From NCBI GenBank assembly GCA_050262155.1, contig CP189843.1:806001-870000 (forward strand): a stretch of 64,000 nt of DNA. Direction: 5' to 3'. This stretch comes from Parvimonas sp000223315. Lineage in GTDB: Bacteria > Bacillota > Clostridia > Tissierellales > Peptoniphilaceae. Shown here one piece after another: positions 18,529 through 27,081 of this stretch (the first letter of the stretch is position 1; every line of letters begins with the position of its first letter). Both the position numbers and the translations under genes were made by a program. The notes under the pieces were generated by a model. That model ran no database searches, was not told where the DNA came from, and saw only the letters and a program-made list of their open reading frames with translations.

Positions 18529-18542
18529 TACACTAACGTGTA
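18529..18542. promoter_or_regulatory. Palindrome at the predicted floA transcription start
   Basis: TACAC-TAAC-GTGTA is a 5-bp perfect inverted repeat with a 4-base spacer, placed 8 to 21 bases past the floA -10. Position would suit an operator or a 5' end hairpin. No regulator is known for it. Confidence 0.35.
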
Positions 18543-18549
18543 TGCTTAT

Positions 18550-18577
18550 ATTATATCACTTTTTATAAAAAATTCAA
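18550..18577 (-). promoter_or_regulatory. Sigma-A-type promoter of floA
   Basis: On the minus strand TTGAAT (18572-18577), a 16-base spacer and a consensus TATAAT (18550-18555). Confidence 0.75.
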
Positions 18578-18583
18578 CAAAAA

Positions 18584-18610
18584 AGAAACCAATTTATAAA
18601 ATTGATTTCT
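18584..18610 (-). terminator. Terminator of the anti-sigma-type ATPase gene, overlapping its stop
   Basis: AGAAACCAATTT pairs with AAATTGATTTCT (one G-U) across a 3-base loop; the stop codon at 18609-18611 is part of the stem, and a T6 run follows on the minus strand. Confidence 0.75.
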
Positions 18611-19010
18611 AAAAATCATTTCCCTCACATTTTATTTTTGCACTAATTTCATTATTATTTATCTCTAATTCATCAACTAAATGTTTAACAATTCTAAGTC
18701 CACGTCCTGAAGTTGTCATATTAATATCTCTATTTTCATTGAAAATATAATTTATTCCGTCTCCCTCATCTTTAACATTTATATGTATACAATCCATATT
18801 AACACAGACTTTTAAATTTATACCTTTTTCTTTATTACATTTATTACCATGTTCATAACTATTTATAACTATTTCATTTATAACAATTCGGATATTGAAC
18901 ATCAGTTCTTCATCTCTGATAACACTTGATAATTTTTCCAAAACAAAAGAAACAGCCTCATCAATATCATCCAAATCACTTTTAATAACCTTAATATATT
19001 CAAAGTCCAT
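18609..19010 (-). CDS. Anti-sigma-factor-type serine kinase (RsbW/SpoIIAB-like ATPase)
   Basis: 133 residues forming a stand-alone GHKL (HATPase_c) domain: N box in INEIVINSYEHGNK, G1 box DEGDGI, G2 box TTSGRGLRIVKHLVDE. This is the pattern of anti-sigma regulatory kinases that bind a sigma factor or phosphorylate a SpoIIAA/RsbV-type antagonist. Neither a sigma factor nor an antagonist gene is adjacent: floA and rodA flank it, with its own terminator. So the regulated partner is unknown. Divergent from rodA; the 115 bases between hold the rodA promoter. Confidence 0.85.
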   Translation of the reverse strand: MDFEYIKVIKSDLDDIDEAVSFVLEKLSSVIRDEELMFNIRIVINEIVINSYEHGNKCNKEKGINLKVCVNMDCIHINVKDEGDGINYIFNENRDINMTTSGRGLRIVKHLVDELEINNNEISAKIKCEGNDF

Positions 19011-19082
19011 AATTTTCTCCTAATTATTAATATTTTTTATATACCCAATCAAAAATAATTGTTAACATTTTTTTATTTTTAT

Positions 19083-19111
19083 TTGCATATTTAAAAAATT
19101 TCTAATATAAT
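19083..19111 (+). promoter_or_regulatory. Sigma-A-type promoter of rodA
   Basis: TTGCAT (19083-19088), 17-base spacer, consensus TATAAT (19106-19111); the GAGGTGAT ribosome site starts 13 bases later. Confidence 0.75.
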
Positions 19112-19134
19112 ATATACATTATGAGGTGATTAAA

Positions 19135-20235
19135 ATGTTTTTTAAAAATAAAAATTTATATAAAATAGACTTATTTATTCTTATTTCTTTAGTTTTAATA
19201 ATTCTAATTGGATTGCTAAATTTATATAGTGCAACATTAAGTTTAAAGAGAAACTTTATGCTATCACAATCTATTGCAACTATACTTGGTTTTATCTTAA
19301 TGTTTATATTAATTGCGGTAAATATACAATTTTTAAAAAGACTATATTTACCTATTTATATAATTTCAATAGCACTTTTAATTTTGGTACTTATTATTGG
19401 TACAGGAGATTCTGTTGGTGCAAGAAGTTGGATAAAATTAGGTCCTATTTCTTTTCAACCATCTGAATTTGTAAAACTTGGTATGATTATTTGTTTAGCA
19501 ACTGTTATTGAAAATAACAGTGCAAAATTGAATGAACCTAAAACTTTAATTAAAGTTTTGATTTTCGCTTTTATTCCAGTTGGATTAGTCCTTATGCAAC
19601 CGGATTTTGGAACTGCTTTTGTATTTATACTAGTAATAGGATCTATGCTTTTTGTGGCTGGAATTAGCTTAAGACTTGTAGTATATACATTAATTACTGC
19701 TATTGCAAGTTTACCTGTTTTTTATTTTAGCTTGTCTCCTTATCAAAAGAATAGAATCTTAAACTTTTTAAATCCTGAAAGAGACATAACAAATACCGGA
19801 TATCAAGCAGTACAAGGAAAAATAGCCGCAGGTTCCGGAAAATTTATTGGAAGAGGACTTTTTAAAGGTCCCCAAAATCAATTTAACTTTATTCCAGAAA
19901 AACAAACAGATTATATATTTCCTGTCTTTGTTGAAGAAATGGGATTTGTTGGAGGAACAATTTTAATTGGTTTATACACAATTATGTTATACAGATTTGT
20001 AAGACTTTCCAAAAAAACAGCTAATAAATTTAATCAAATGTTAATTATAGGGATATGTGCAATGTTTTTAGCACATATTTTTGAAAATATTGGAATGACT
20101 ATTGGACTTATGCCTATAACCGGTATTCCTCTACCATTTTTAAGTTATGGTGGAACTTTCCAATTAGTAAATTTAATAGCAATGGGAATTGTATTATCCA
20201 TATCTTGTGAAAAAACTCCACTAGACTTTATGTAG
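19135..20235 (+). CDS. rodA: SEDS-family peptidoglycan polymerase, RodA/FtsW type
   Basis: Multi-pass glycosyltransferase that polymerises lipid II with a partner class B PBP. 366 residues, about ten helices. Family motifs are GARSWIKLGPISFQPSEFVK, LMQPDFGTAFVFI, the extracellular loop with NFIPEKQTDYIFPVFVEEMG (containing the conserved catalytic-region Asp) and the end motif PLPFLSYGGTF. I prefer the ATG at 19135, 6 bases after GAGGTGAT, to the in-frame GTG at 19126 that lies in the ribosome site. Monocistronic, and convergent with alr across a shared terminator. RodA rather than FtsW is a guess from length and lack of neighbouring division genes. Confidence 0.9.
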   Translation: MFFKNKNLYKIDLFILISLVLIILIGLLNLYSATLSLKRNFMLSQSIATILGFILMFILIAVNIQFLKRLYLPIYIISIALLILVLIIGTGDSVGARSWIKLGPISFQPSEFVKLGMIICLATVIENNSAKLNEPKTLIKVLIFAFIPVGLVLMQPDFGTAFVFILVIGSMLFVAGISLRLVVYTLITAIASLPVFYFSLSPYQKNRILNFLNPERDITNTGYQAVQGKIAAGSGKFIGRGLFKGPQNQFNFIPEKQTDYIFPVFVEEMGFVGGTILIGLYTIMLYRFVRLSKKTANKFNQMLIIGICAMFLAHIFENIGMTIGLMPITGIPLPFLSYGGTFQLVNLIAMGIVLSISCEKTPLDFM

Positions 20236-20283
20236 TATATTTTTATTTTTTTCAATAATAATCTAATAGTTAAAATATATTTA

Positions 20284-20313
20284 AAAACTCAGTGCTAAAA
20301 TGCACTGAGTTTT
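20284..20313. terminator. Bidirectional terminator between rodA and alr
   Basis: A perfect 12-bp stem (AAAACTCAGTGC / GCACTGAGTTTT) with a 6-base loop lies between the convergent genes and touches the alr stop codon. Confidence 0.9.
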
Positions 20314-21493
20314 ATAATTCATAGTAATTTTTTTCAGTTGATAGATAGTCTACTACTCTTACGACTTTATTTCCCTCAAGATAAACTCTTGGAATTCTCA
20401 TATTTATTCTACAGATTATATCATAGACATTTGTGTTTGCCATTTCTGCAATTTCAAAGATATCAAGTTTCATATTTTTATATTCACCATAAAGTAAAAC
20501 TGTATCTCCAATTTTTACATCTTCAATTTCAGAAACATCTATCATTGTTTGATCCATACATACTTTTCCTAAAATTTTAGCCTTTTTATTATTTATCATT
20601 ACGTAACCCTTATTACTTAGTTCATAAGGATATCCATCTGCATAACCTACAGAAATTGTTGCAACTTTAATAGTCTTATCTGCACAGAAAGTTCTTCCAT
20701 ATCCAACTGTATCTCCTTTGTGGATATATTTTACATTACTAATAGTACTTACAAAACTTACAACTGTATCCATTTTTGTTTTAGAATTTTCTTTTACATA
20801 TTTTGATGGATAATGTCCATATATTCCAATTCCAACTCTAACCATATCATAATAATAATCATGAAGCAAAGAGCCACCATCATTTGCTATATGTAACATA
20901 GGTATTTTAAGATTTTCTTCTTCTAATAATCTTTTAACTTTCTCAAATTTTTCTACCTGTAATTTGGTAAATGAAAAATCATCAATATCTGAAACACATA
21001 AATGAGAGTACATTCCTTTAACAACAATATGTTTCATAGAATAAATCTCTTTTAAATAATCTTTTAACTTATCATCAATTAGAAATCCAAGTCTATTCAT
21101 ACCAGTATCTATTTTAATATGAATTTTACATTTTTTTCTACACTTTTCTGAAATTTCATTTAATTCTCGTATCATTCCGATATTGTATACAGTTAATTCT
21201 ACATTATTCTTTATTAGTTTCTCAAATAAAGCATTTGGAACATAACCTAAAATTAAAATAGGTAATTTAATTTTCTTTTTTCTTAGTTCCATAGCTTCTG
21301 AAAAGTTTGCTACACAAAAATAATCTGCACCTTGTTTTTGTAAAAATTCAGCGACAGTACAAGCTCCAAGTCCATATGCATTTGCCTTTAAAACTATTCC
21401 AACTTTTGCACCATTGCATTTTTCTTTTATTTTCAAAAAATTGTTTTTTAAATTATCTAAATCAACAAAAATCAATGACTGATTTTCATACAT
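20312..21493 (-). CDS. alr: Alanine racemase
   Basis: PLP enzyme making D-alanine for peptidoglycan and teichoic acid. 393 residues. The PLP lysine is in GIVLKANAYGLGA; other marks are KIDTGMNRLGF, HIANDGGSL, RVGIGIYGHYPS, the catalytic-tyrosine loop GDTVGYGRTF, and GKVCMDQTMIDVSE. Length and motif order are normal. It follows the AcpS-NnrD fusion by 4 bases, continuing the run RelA-like, acpS-nnrD, alr. The acpS-alr neighbourhood is common in Firmicutes. Confidence 0.96.
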   Translation of the reverse strand: MYENQSLIFVDLDNLKNNFLKIKEKCNGAKVGIVLKANAYGLGACTVAEFLQKQGADYFCVANFSEAMELRKKKIKLPILILGYVPNALFEKLIKNNVELTVYNIGMIRELNEISEKCRKKCKIHIKIDTGMNRLGFLIDDKLKDYLKEIYSMKHIVVKGMYSHLCVSDIDDFSFTKLQVEKFEKVKRLLEEENLKIPMLHIANDGGSLLHDYYYDMVRVGIGIYGHYPSKYVKENSKTKMDTVVSFVSTISNVKYIHKGDTVGYGRTFCADKTIKVATISVGYADGYPYELSNKGYVMINNKKAKILGKVCMDQTMIDVSEIEDVKIGDTVLLYGEYKNMKLDIFEIAEMANTNVYDIICRINMRIPRVYLEGNKVVRVVDYLSTEKNYYEL

Positions 21494-21497
21494 AATA

Positions 21498-22721
21498 TCA
21501 CTTCCTAATATATTTAATTGCTTTTGGTAAAAATTTAATTATATCTGAAGCTATTATAGAATCTTCACCAATTTCTTCTTTAGCAAAATCCCCTGCTAAT
21601 CCATGTATAAAAACACCAAGTTTTGCAGAATTAAAAACACTTAATCCTTGTCCAAGTAAAGATAATATAATACCTGTTAAACAGTCTCCACTTCCTGCAG
21701 TAGCCATTCCACAGTTTCCAGTGTTATTTATGCATAATTCTTTATTCGACTTAACTATGGTATTTTTTCCCTTTAAAACAATAGTAAATTTATAATTTTT
21801 TTCAAAAAACTTATTTACAATCCCTAATCTATTTTTCTTAATATCTTCTAAATCATATAATGACATCCTGGAAAATTCAACTTCATGAGGAGTTATAATA
21901 ATATTATCTCTATTCAAAATATCTGATTTAATATCTTTCAGGAAAAAAATAGCATCTGCATCAATAACTATAGGCTTTTGAAAATTTTTTATAATCATTT
22001 CTAAAATTTTTCTATTTTCTTCATTTCTTCCTAATCCACATCCAATAGCTATGGCATCTAAATTTTTTATTTTTTCAATTATTTCGTCTACATATCTAAG
22101 AATAAAACAGCCTCTATTGTCATCAGGAATAGATAAAACTATATTTTCAACAGCTTTTATTTGTAGAATATTAGAAATAGAATTAGGACAAATATTATAT
22201 ACAAGTCCACTACCGGTTCGAAGTGAAGCTTTAGCACACAAATCAACACTTCCACACATTCCTACACTACCACCAATTATTCCAACTTTACCAAAATCAC
22301 CCTTATGTCCATCAACTTTTCTATTTGACATAAGATTTTTATAAGCTAAAATGTTTTTAGTATCTAATTCTATACTTAAAAATTTAACATCCACTACTGC
22401 AATTGCATATTCAGAATCATGGGAAACAGAGCAAGAAATTTGTTCTATTATTTTAAATATTTCATTATGAATTATTAAATCAGGTTTACCGGAAAAATTA
22501 TGTATAACTTCCACATCAATAGGTGAAATATTTCCAAATCCTGTACCTATTGCCTTAACAAATGCTTCTTTTAAGCAAAAAATACCAGCTATTGTCTCAT
22601 CCCTTTTCCCAGTAGATAAAATATAATCAATTTCTTCACTTGTAAAATATCTTTTTATAAATTTTTCCAAATTTTTCATTTTTGAAAATCTGGTAATACT
22701 ACAAATATCTATTCCTATCAT
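21498..22721 (-). CDS. Fused holo-ACP synthase / ADP-dependent NAD(P)H-hydrate dehydratase
   Basis: A 407-residue two-domain protein. Residues about 1-115 are AcpS: IGIDICSITRF, FTSEEIDYI, FCLKEAFVKAIGTGFGN, SVSHDSEYAIAV; this part loads 4'-phosphopantetheine onto ACP. From about 135 to the end is NnrD (YjeF C-terminal kinase fold): GKVGIIGGSVGMCGSVDLCA, IGCGLGRNEEN, IVIDADAI, IITPHEVEFSRM and MATAGSGDCLTGIILSL; this part repairs damaged NADHX with ADP. The usual YjeF N-terminal epimerase (NnrE) is absent. No stop or start separates the domains. Its ATG overlaps the preceding stop by one base (TAATG), so translation is coupled. Confidence 0.9.
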   Translation of the reverse strand: MIGIDICSITRFSKMKNLEKFIKRYFTSEEIDYILSTGKRDETIAGIFCLKEAFVKAIGTGFGNISPIDVEVIHNFSGKPDLIIHNEIFKIIEQISCSVSHDSEYAIAVVDVKFLSIELDTKNILAYKNLMSNRKVDGHKGDFGKVGIIGGSVGMCGSVDLCAKASLRTGSGLVYNICPNSISNILQIKAVENIVLSIPDDNRGCFILRYVDEIIEKIKNLDAIAIGCGLGRNEENRKILEMIIKNFQKPIVIDADAIFFLKDIKSDILNRDNIIITPHEVEFSRMSLYDLEDIKKNRLGIVNKFFEKNYKFTIVLKGKNTIVKSNKELCINNTGNCGMATAGSGDCLTGIILSLLGQGLSVFNSAKLGVFIHGLAGDFAKEEIGEDSIIASDIIKFLPKAIKYIRK

Positions 22722-24100
22722 TATTCAAATTCATCCACTTCTTTTTTAACAAAATTATTTTCTAAAGAATTATATAAATCTTCATAATTCAAAGCCAATA
22801 TTTCCTCTGGTCTCTCAACATCTTTTAGGAAATTTCTAATCTTATTCTCTATTTCTTTCATACTCTTGAAAGTAATTAAATTTGGAGAATATGAATTACA
22901 AATAAATTCCATCACAACATAAGAAATATCCCATTTTAATTTTGACTTATCATCATTTGAAATATCTAATTCATCAACTGCACGTTTTACCCTTTTAACA
23001 ACAGCATATACGATAAATTCTGAAAATAGTACAAATTCTTCACAAAAATCATTTTCTTCTATATCTTGAATAACTGAAAAAATCAAATTCCATTTAAAAT
23101 CCTTATTTACCAATTCTAAAAGACCTGTTCCAAATTTCTTACATAAATCATTTTTAAATTCAATTGTATCACAAATTTCGAACGTTTCTCCAATAGTAAT
23201 AGTTCTGTTATTTGCCCCGCTAAGTCTATTTAATAATTTAACAAAATAATCTTCATAGCGCATAGAATTATGAAATTTGTTTTTAGAAAAAATATAATCT
23301 ACAATAATATTAGCACAATCTTTAAAATCAACTACAAAACCTGTACTTTCTTTAATTTTAACAGAATACAAATCATGCAACATCTTAGAAACAATTGTTT
23401 TTAACTGAATTTTTGATGAATCATAATTACTTTTATCTTCCACATTCTTTAAATGATTATACACACTTTGTAGTTGATTATCTATCATTGTTAAATTAGC
23501 TTTAATTGAAAACATTATAGAACGAATAAAATCTTCAGTTATCATATAATTATAGTTTTTATACAATACACTATGATCTATTTCTCCCCAAAATATATTT
23601 ACTAAAGATTTTATTTGTAATTCAAAATTTACAAAATATCCACCTTCAACAACATATCTTCCATCAACTTTGTATATCTCAAAACCATTTTTTTGAAATG
23701 TAGGTTGTTTTTCACTTAGTTTTAATTCTATATTTGAATTTAGTTCACTTCTATAAAATCCATTATCTAACTCAACGGTAAAATTTTTTGAAATTTCATC
23801 AAAAATTTTCTTTTCATCATCAATAAATCTACATTCAACTCTTATCCCAATTAAGTCTGGAAGATTTTCTATTGCTAATTTATGATTAGGATATCTATAA
23901 TAATAATTATTTCTTAATAATTTTTCTCTTATACTATCTTCACTTTTTATTCTAGCATTTGTATTTATAAAAAAATCACAATTCAAAAAAATATCATTAA
24001 AAAATTTTTTTAATGCATCAGATGAACTGGAAATAAACTCCATATTATTGTCCATATGCACAATTGATTTTTCTAAAAATTGAAAAATTTCAAGTTTCAA
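22721..24100 (-). CDS. RelA/SpoT-domain protein (putative small-alarmone-synthetase relative) with a long C-terminal extension
   Basis: 459 residues. Residues about 45-220 resemble the RelA/SpoT synthetase fold: ARIKSEDSIREKLLRN (GTP-binding RxKxxxS), LPDLIGIRVECRFI, GGYFVNFELQIKS with the catalytic-type Glu, and EIDHSVLYKNYNY. There is no HD hydrolase, TGS or ACT domain. The remaining 230 residues are helical and unrecognised to me. It could make (p)ppGpp or another alarmone, or be an inactive or toxin-type relative. I chose the UUG at 24100 because GGAGGTG is 6 bases upstream; the GTG at 24118 precedes that site. It leads a coupled run with acpS-nnrD and alr and has a good promoter. Confidence 0.75.
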   Translation of the reverse strand: MKLEIFQFLEKSIVHMDNNMEFISSSSDALKKFFNDIFLNCDFFINTNARIKSEDSIREKLLRNNYYYRYPNHKLAIENLPDLIGIRVECRFIDDEKKIFDEISKNFTVELDNGFYRSELNSNIELKLSEKQPTFQKNGFEIYKVDGRYVVEGGYFVNFELQIKSLVNIFWGEIDHSVLYKNYNYMITEDFIRSIMFSIKANLTMIDNQLQSVYNHLKNVEDKSNYDSSKIQLKTIVSKMLHDLYSVKIKESTGFVVDFKDCANIIVDYIFSKNKFHNSMRYEDYFVKLLNRLSGANNRTITIGETFEICDTIEFKNDLCKKFGTGLLELVNKDFKWNLIFSVIQDIEENDFCEEFVLFSEFIVYAVVKRVKRAVDELDISNDDKSKLKWDISYVVMEFICNSYSPNLITFKSMKEIENKIRNFLKDVERPEEILALNYEDLYNSLENNFVKKEVDEFE

Positions 24101-24124
24101 AAAAACACCTCCAATCACAGAAAT

Positions 24125-24153
24125 ATTTTACCATAGATTGAAAATATTTACAA
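24125..24153 (-). promoter_or_regulatory. Promoter of the RelA/SpoT-domain gene
   Basis: Minus strand TTGTAA (24148-24153), 17-base spacer ending TGG (extended -10), then TAAAAT (24125-24130). Confidence 0.6.
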
Positions 24154-24172
24154 TGTAAAATATTTATAAAAA

Positions 24173-24192
24173 AAGACTGCTCTCGCAGTCTT
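24173..24192 (-). terminator. Terminator after patB
   Basis: Perfect 8-bp stem AAGACTGC / GCAGTCTT with TCTC loop, followed by seven T on the minus strand; 5 bases after the patB stop. Confidence 0.9.
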
Positions 24193-24197
24193 AAAAT

Positions 24198-25388
24198 TTA
24201 TAAACTATCTACAACTTTCTTTAATCTGTTTAATCCATCAGTAAGCATTTCTCTATTACAAGCGATATTCATTCTGAAGAATAATTTTGCATTTTCTCCA
24301 TATGTTATTCCTGAATTTAGTAATAATTTTCCTTCATTAATAAGTTTTTGATGTAACTCATCATGATCAATATCAAATGCTCTAAGATCTAACCATAATA
24401 AGAAACTGGCTTGTGGTCTTTTTACTTTAACTTTTGGAATTTCTCTATTTATAAAATCAATTGCAAAATCAATATTCTCTTCAATATAACTCATACATTC
24501 TTCAAACCATTCTTTACCATAAGTATAAGCTGCTACAAATCCAACAGCTGCAAAACTTGCCATGTGGAAAATCCCATATCCTACTAATCCGTTTATAAAT
24601 CTATTTCTTAAATCTTCATTTGGAATTATGGCAACAGATTGAGCTAAACCGGCAATATTAAAAGTTTTACTAGGAGCAGTTAAAGTAACAGTATTATATA
24701 AAAAATCATCGTTGATTGATGCAATTGGTGTATGTTTATAATCCTTAAGAATTAAATCACCATGAATTTCATCTGCAATCATCAATACATTGTGTTTTCT
24801 ACAAATTCTTCCATATTCTTCTAATTCTTCCTTAGTCCAAACTCTACCAACTGGATTATGTGGACTACACAATACACTTAATTTTACATCATTTTCTATA
24901 ATTTTCTTTTCAAAATCATCAAAATCTATTACATATTTGTCTTCTAATTCAATTAATGGATTTTCAACAACAACTCTGTTATTTAAAGTTATAGCATTAA
25001 AGAAAGGAGGATATACAGGAGTATTTATAATAACAGAATCTCCCTCTTTTGTATTGTGCAAAATTGTATTAGCAATTCCGGGTACTACACCGGGAACAGG
25101 AACTATCCATTCTTTCTTTATATCCCAATTATTTTTTTCTTTTTGCCACTTTATAAATGATGTAAAGAACTTTTCACAAGGACAGTCATATCCTATTACT
25201 CCATTTGATATTGGCTCTTTTAGTGCTTCTAATATTTCATCACAACACTTAAATTCCATATCTGCAATAGACATAGACAAAATTGAATGATCATTCTTTG
25301 GTGCACCTGCAGAAACCATATTATTCCATTTTTCAGCATGTGAATTTTTTCTGTCTACATATTCATTAAAATCATAACATTTTCCCAT
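24198..25388 (-). CDS. patB: MalY/PatB-family PLP C-S lyase (cystathionine beta-lyase type)
   Basis: Fold-type I aminotransferase-like enzyme, 396 residues, likely cleaving C-S bonds of cystathionine or cysteine. Motifs: SMSIADMEFKCCDEI, YDCPCEKFFTSF, PVPGVVPGIANTI, NTPVYPPFF, LCSPHNPVGRVWTKEEL, IADEIHGDLI and the PLP lysine in TAPSKTFNIAGL. The MADM/IADMEF and HNPxGRVW patterns favour PatB/MalY over true aminotransferases. It sits 29 bases after metK, the last gene of ispD-ispF-metK-patB, which groups it with methionine/SAM metabolism. The physiological substrate is inferred. Confidence 0.9.
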   Translation of the reverse strand: MGKCYDFNEYVDRKNSHAEKWNNMVSAGAPKNDHSILSMSIADMEFKCCDEILEALKEPISNGVIGYDCPCEKFFTSFIKWQKEKNNWDIKKEWIVPVPGVVPGIANTILHNTKEGDSVIINTPVYPPFFNAITLNNRVVVENPLIELEDKYVIDFDDFEKKIIENDVKLSVLCSPHNPVGRVWTKEELEEYGRICRKHNVLMIADEIHGDLILKDYKHTPIASINDDFLYNTVTLTAPSKTFNIAGLAQSVAIIPNEDLRNRFINGLVGYGIFHMASFAAVGFVAAYTYGKEWFEECMSYIEENIDFAIDFINREIPKVKVKRPQASFLLWLDLRAFDIDHDELHQKLINEGKLLLNSGITYGENAKLFFRMNIACNREMLTDGLNRLKKVVDSL

Positions 25389-25417
25389 AATAACATCTCC
25401 TAAAAATTTACATTAAT

Positions 25418-26596
25418 CTATATTAACTCTTTGATTTCGTCCACCTTATCTAATTTTTCCCAAGGTAAATCTAAATCATTTCTTCCAAAATGTCCATAAG
25501 CGGCAATTTGACGATATATTGGTCTTCTTAAATCTAAAATATCAATAATTGCAGCAGGTCTTAAATCAAATACTTTATTTATTATTTCAATTATTTTATC
25601 ATCAGAAATTTTTCCTGTTCCAAAAGTATCAACATAAATAGAAAGAGGCTTAGCCACCCCAATAGCATAAGAAATTCCTATTTCTAATTTTTCACATATT
25701 CCACTTGCAACAATATTTTTAGCAATATATCTTGCCATATATGCTCCTGATCTATCAACCTTTGTTGGATCCTTTCCAGAGAATGCTCCTCCACCATGTC
25801 TTCCAAATCCACCATAAGTATCAACAATTAATTTTCTTCCAGTTAAACCGGAATCACCCATAGGTCCACCGATTTCAAATCTTCCTGTAGGGTTCACATA
25901 TATTTTAGTATTCTCATCAATTAAATGTTCTGGTATTACTTCATCAATAACCAATTCTTTAATATCTTTTTCAATTTGTTCAGTTTTAACAGAAGGTCCA
26001 TGTTGTGTAGAAACTACTATAGCTTCTATTCTTGTAGGAGTACCATCAATATATTCAACTGTTACTTGGCTCTTTCCATCAGGTCTTAAATAAGCTAATA
26101 TATCATTTTTTCTAACATAAGCTAATCTTTTTGTCAATTTATGAGCCAAAGTAATTGGTAAAGGCATAAATTCATCTGTTTCTGTACAAGCATAACCGAA
26201 CATCATACCTTGATCTCCTGCTCCAACTGAATTATATTTATCTTCATTTCCTTTTTTATATTCTAAAGCACTGTCAACTCCTAATGCAATATCTCTTGAC
26301 TGTTCATTTATACTTGTTAAAACTGAACAAGTTGATGCATCAAAACCAAATTTTGCTCTAGTATATCCTATTTCCTTTAAAACATTTCTTACAATACTTT
26401 GTATATCAACATACTTAGAAGTTGTTATTTCTCCAACAACCATAACAATTCCTGTAGTAGTTAAAGTTTCACATGCAACTCTTGCAACTGGATCAACCTT
26501 TAAAATCTCATCTAAAATAGCATCAGATACCTGATCACAAATTTTATCTGGATGACCTTCAGTTACAGATTCAGATGTAAATAATACTTTTTTCAT
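25418..26596 (-). CDS. metK: S-adenosylmethionine synthetase
   Basis: Makes SAM from methionine and ATP. 392 residues from the ATG at 26596, directly after AAGGAGGTAAAG; an in-frame extension to 26665 would run into ispF and is not needed. Motifs: FTSESVTEGHPDKICDQVSD, GAGDQGMMFGYACTET, GGPMGDSGLTGRKLIVDTYG, GGGAFSGKDPTKVDRSGAYM. It follows ispF by 10 bases. I see no SAM riboswitch, because the gene is internal to an operon and its upstream space is only 10 bases. Confidence 0.98.
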   Translation of the reverse strand: MKKVLFTSESVTEGHPDKICDQVSDAILDEILKVDPVARVACETLTTTGIVMVVGEITTSKYVDIQSIVRNVLKEIGYTRAKFGFDASTCSVLTSINEQSRDIALGVDSALEYKKGNEDKYNSVGAGDQGMMFGYACTETDEFMPLPITLAHKLTKRLAYVRKNDILAYLRPDGKSQVTVEYIDGTPTRIEAIVVSTQHGPSVKTEQIEKDIKELVIDEVIPEHLIDENTKIYVNPTGRFEIGGPMGDSGLTGRKLIVDTYGGFGRHGGGAFSGKDPTKVDRSGAYMARYIAKNIVASGICEKLEIGISYAIGVAKPLSIYVDTFGTGKISDDKIIEIINKVFDLRPAAIIDILDLRRPIYRQIAAYGHFGRNDLDLPWEKLDKVDEIKELI

Positions 26597-26606
26597 CTTT
26601 ACCTCC

Positions 26607-27080
26607 TTAAATTTTTTCAAGTAACACAACTGCATGAGATGAAATTCCTTCCTCTCTACCTTCAAATCCTAGATGTTCAGTTGTAGTTGCTTTTACACTT
26701 ATATTTTCAATATCAGTTTCTAAAACTTTAGCTATATTTTTTCTCATTTCTAAAATATAACCTGAAAGTTTAGGTTTTTGAGCACATATAACACTATCAA
26801 CATTTCCAATTTTATATCCCTTTTCTTTCATAAGACTAACAACTTCTTTAGTCATTATTAGAGAGCTTATATCTTTATATTTAGGGTCATTATCAGGAAA
26901 TAATTTTCCAATATCACCTAAACATAATGCTCCAATTATAGCATCATTTATTGCATGAACTAAAACATCTGCATCACTATGTCCTAAAAGACCTTTAGAA
27001 TGCTCTATTTTAACTCCACCAATTATCAAATCTCTACCAACAACTAACTCATGAACATCAAATCCAAGTCCAATTCTCAT
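26607..27080 (-). CDS. ispF: 2-C-methyl-D-erythritol 2,4-cyclodiphosphate synthase
   Basis: Fifth step of the MEP isoprenoid pathway, releasing CMP. 157 residues, normal length. Metal and substrate motifs: RIGLGFDVHELV (Asp-x-His), GGVKIEHSKGLLGHSDADVL, LGDIGKLFPDNDP, VDSVICAQKPKLS and the C-terminal KATTTEHLGFEGREEGI. It starts 1 base after the ispD stop, so ispD and ispF are coupled as separate proteins, not fused. Confidence 0.97.
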   Translation of the reverse strand: MRIGLGFDVHELVVGRDLIIGGVKIEHSKGLLGHSDADVLVHAINDAIIGALCLGDIGKLFPDNDPKYKDISSLIMTKEVVSLMKEKGYKIGNVDSVICAQKPKLSGYILEMRKNIAKVLETDIENISVKATTTEHLGFEGREEGISSHAVVLLEKI

Positions 27081-27081
27081 A

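Noticed and set aside
22051..22344. Plus-strand open frame within acpS-nnrD
   Set aside because: Antisense to well-supported NnrD motifs; Ser/Pro-rich shadow.
25389..26606. SAM riboswitch for metK
   Set aside because: metK is internal to an operon with only 10 bases upstream; no conserved aptamer-like GC-rich elements there or before ispD.
26607..26665. Extended metK start at 26665
   Set aside because: It would overlap ispF and adds residues the family lacks; AAGGAGGT precedes the ATG at 26596.
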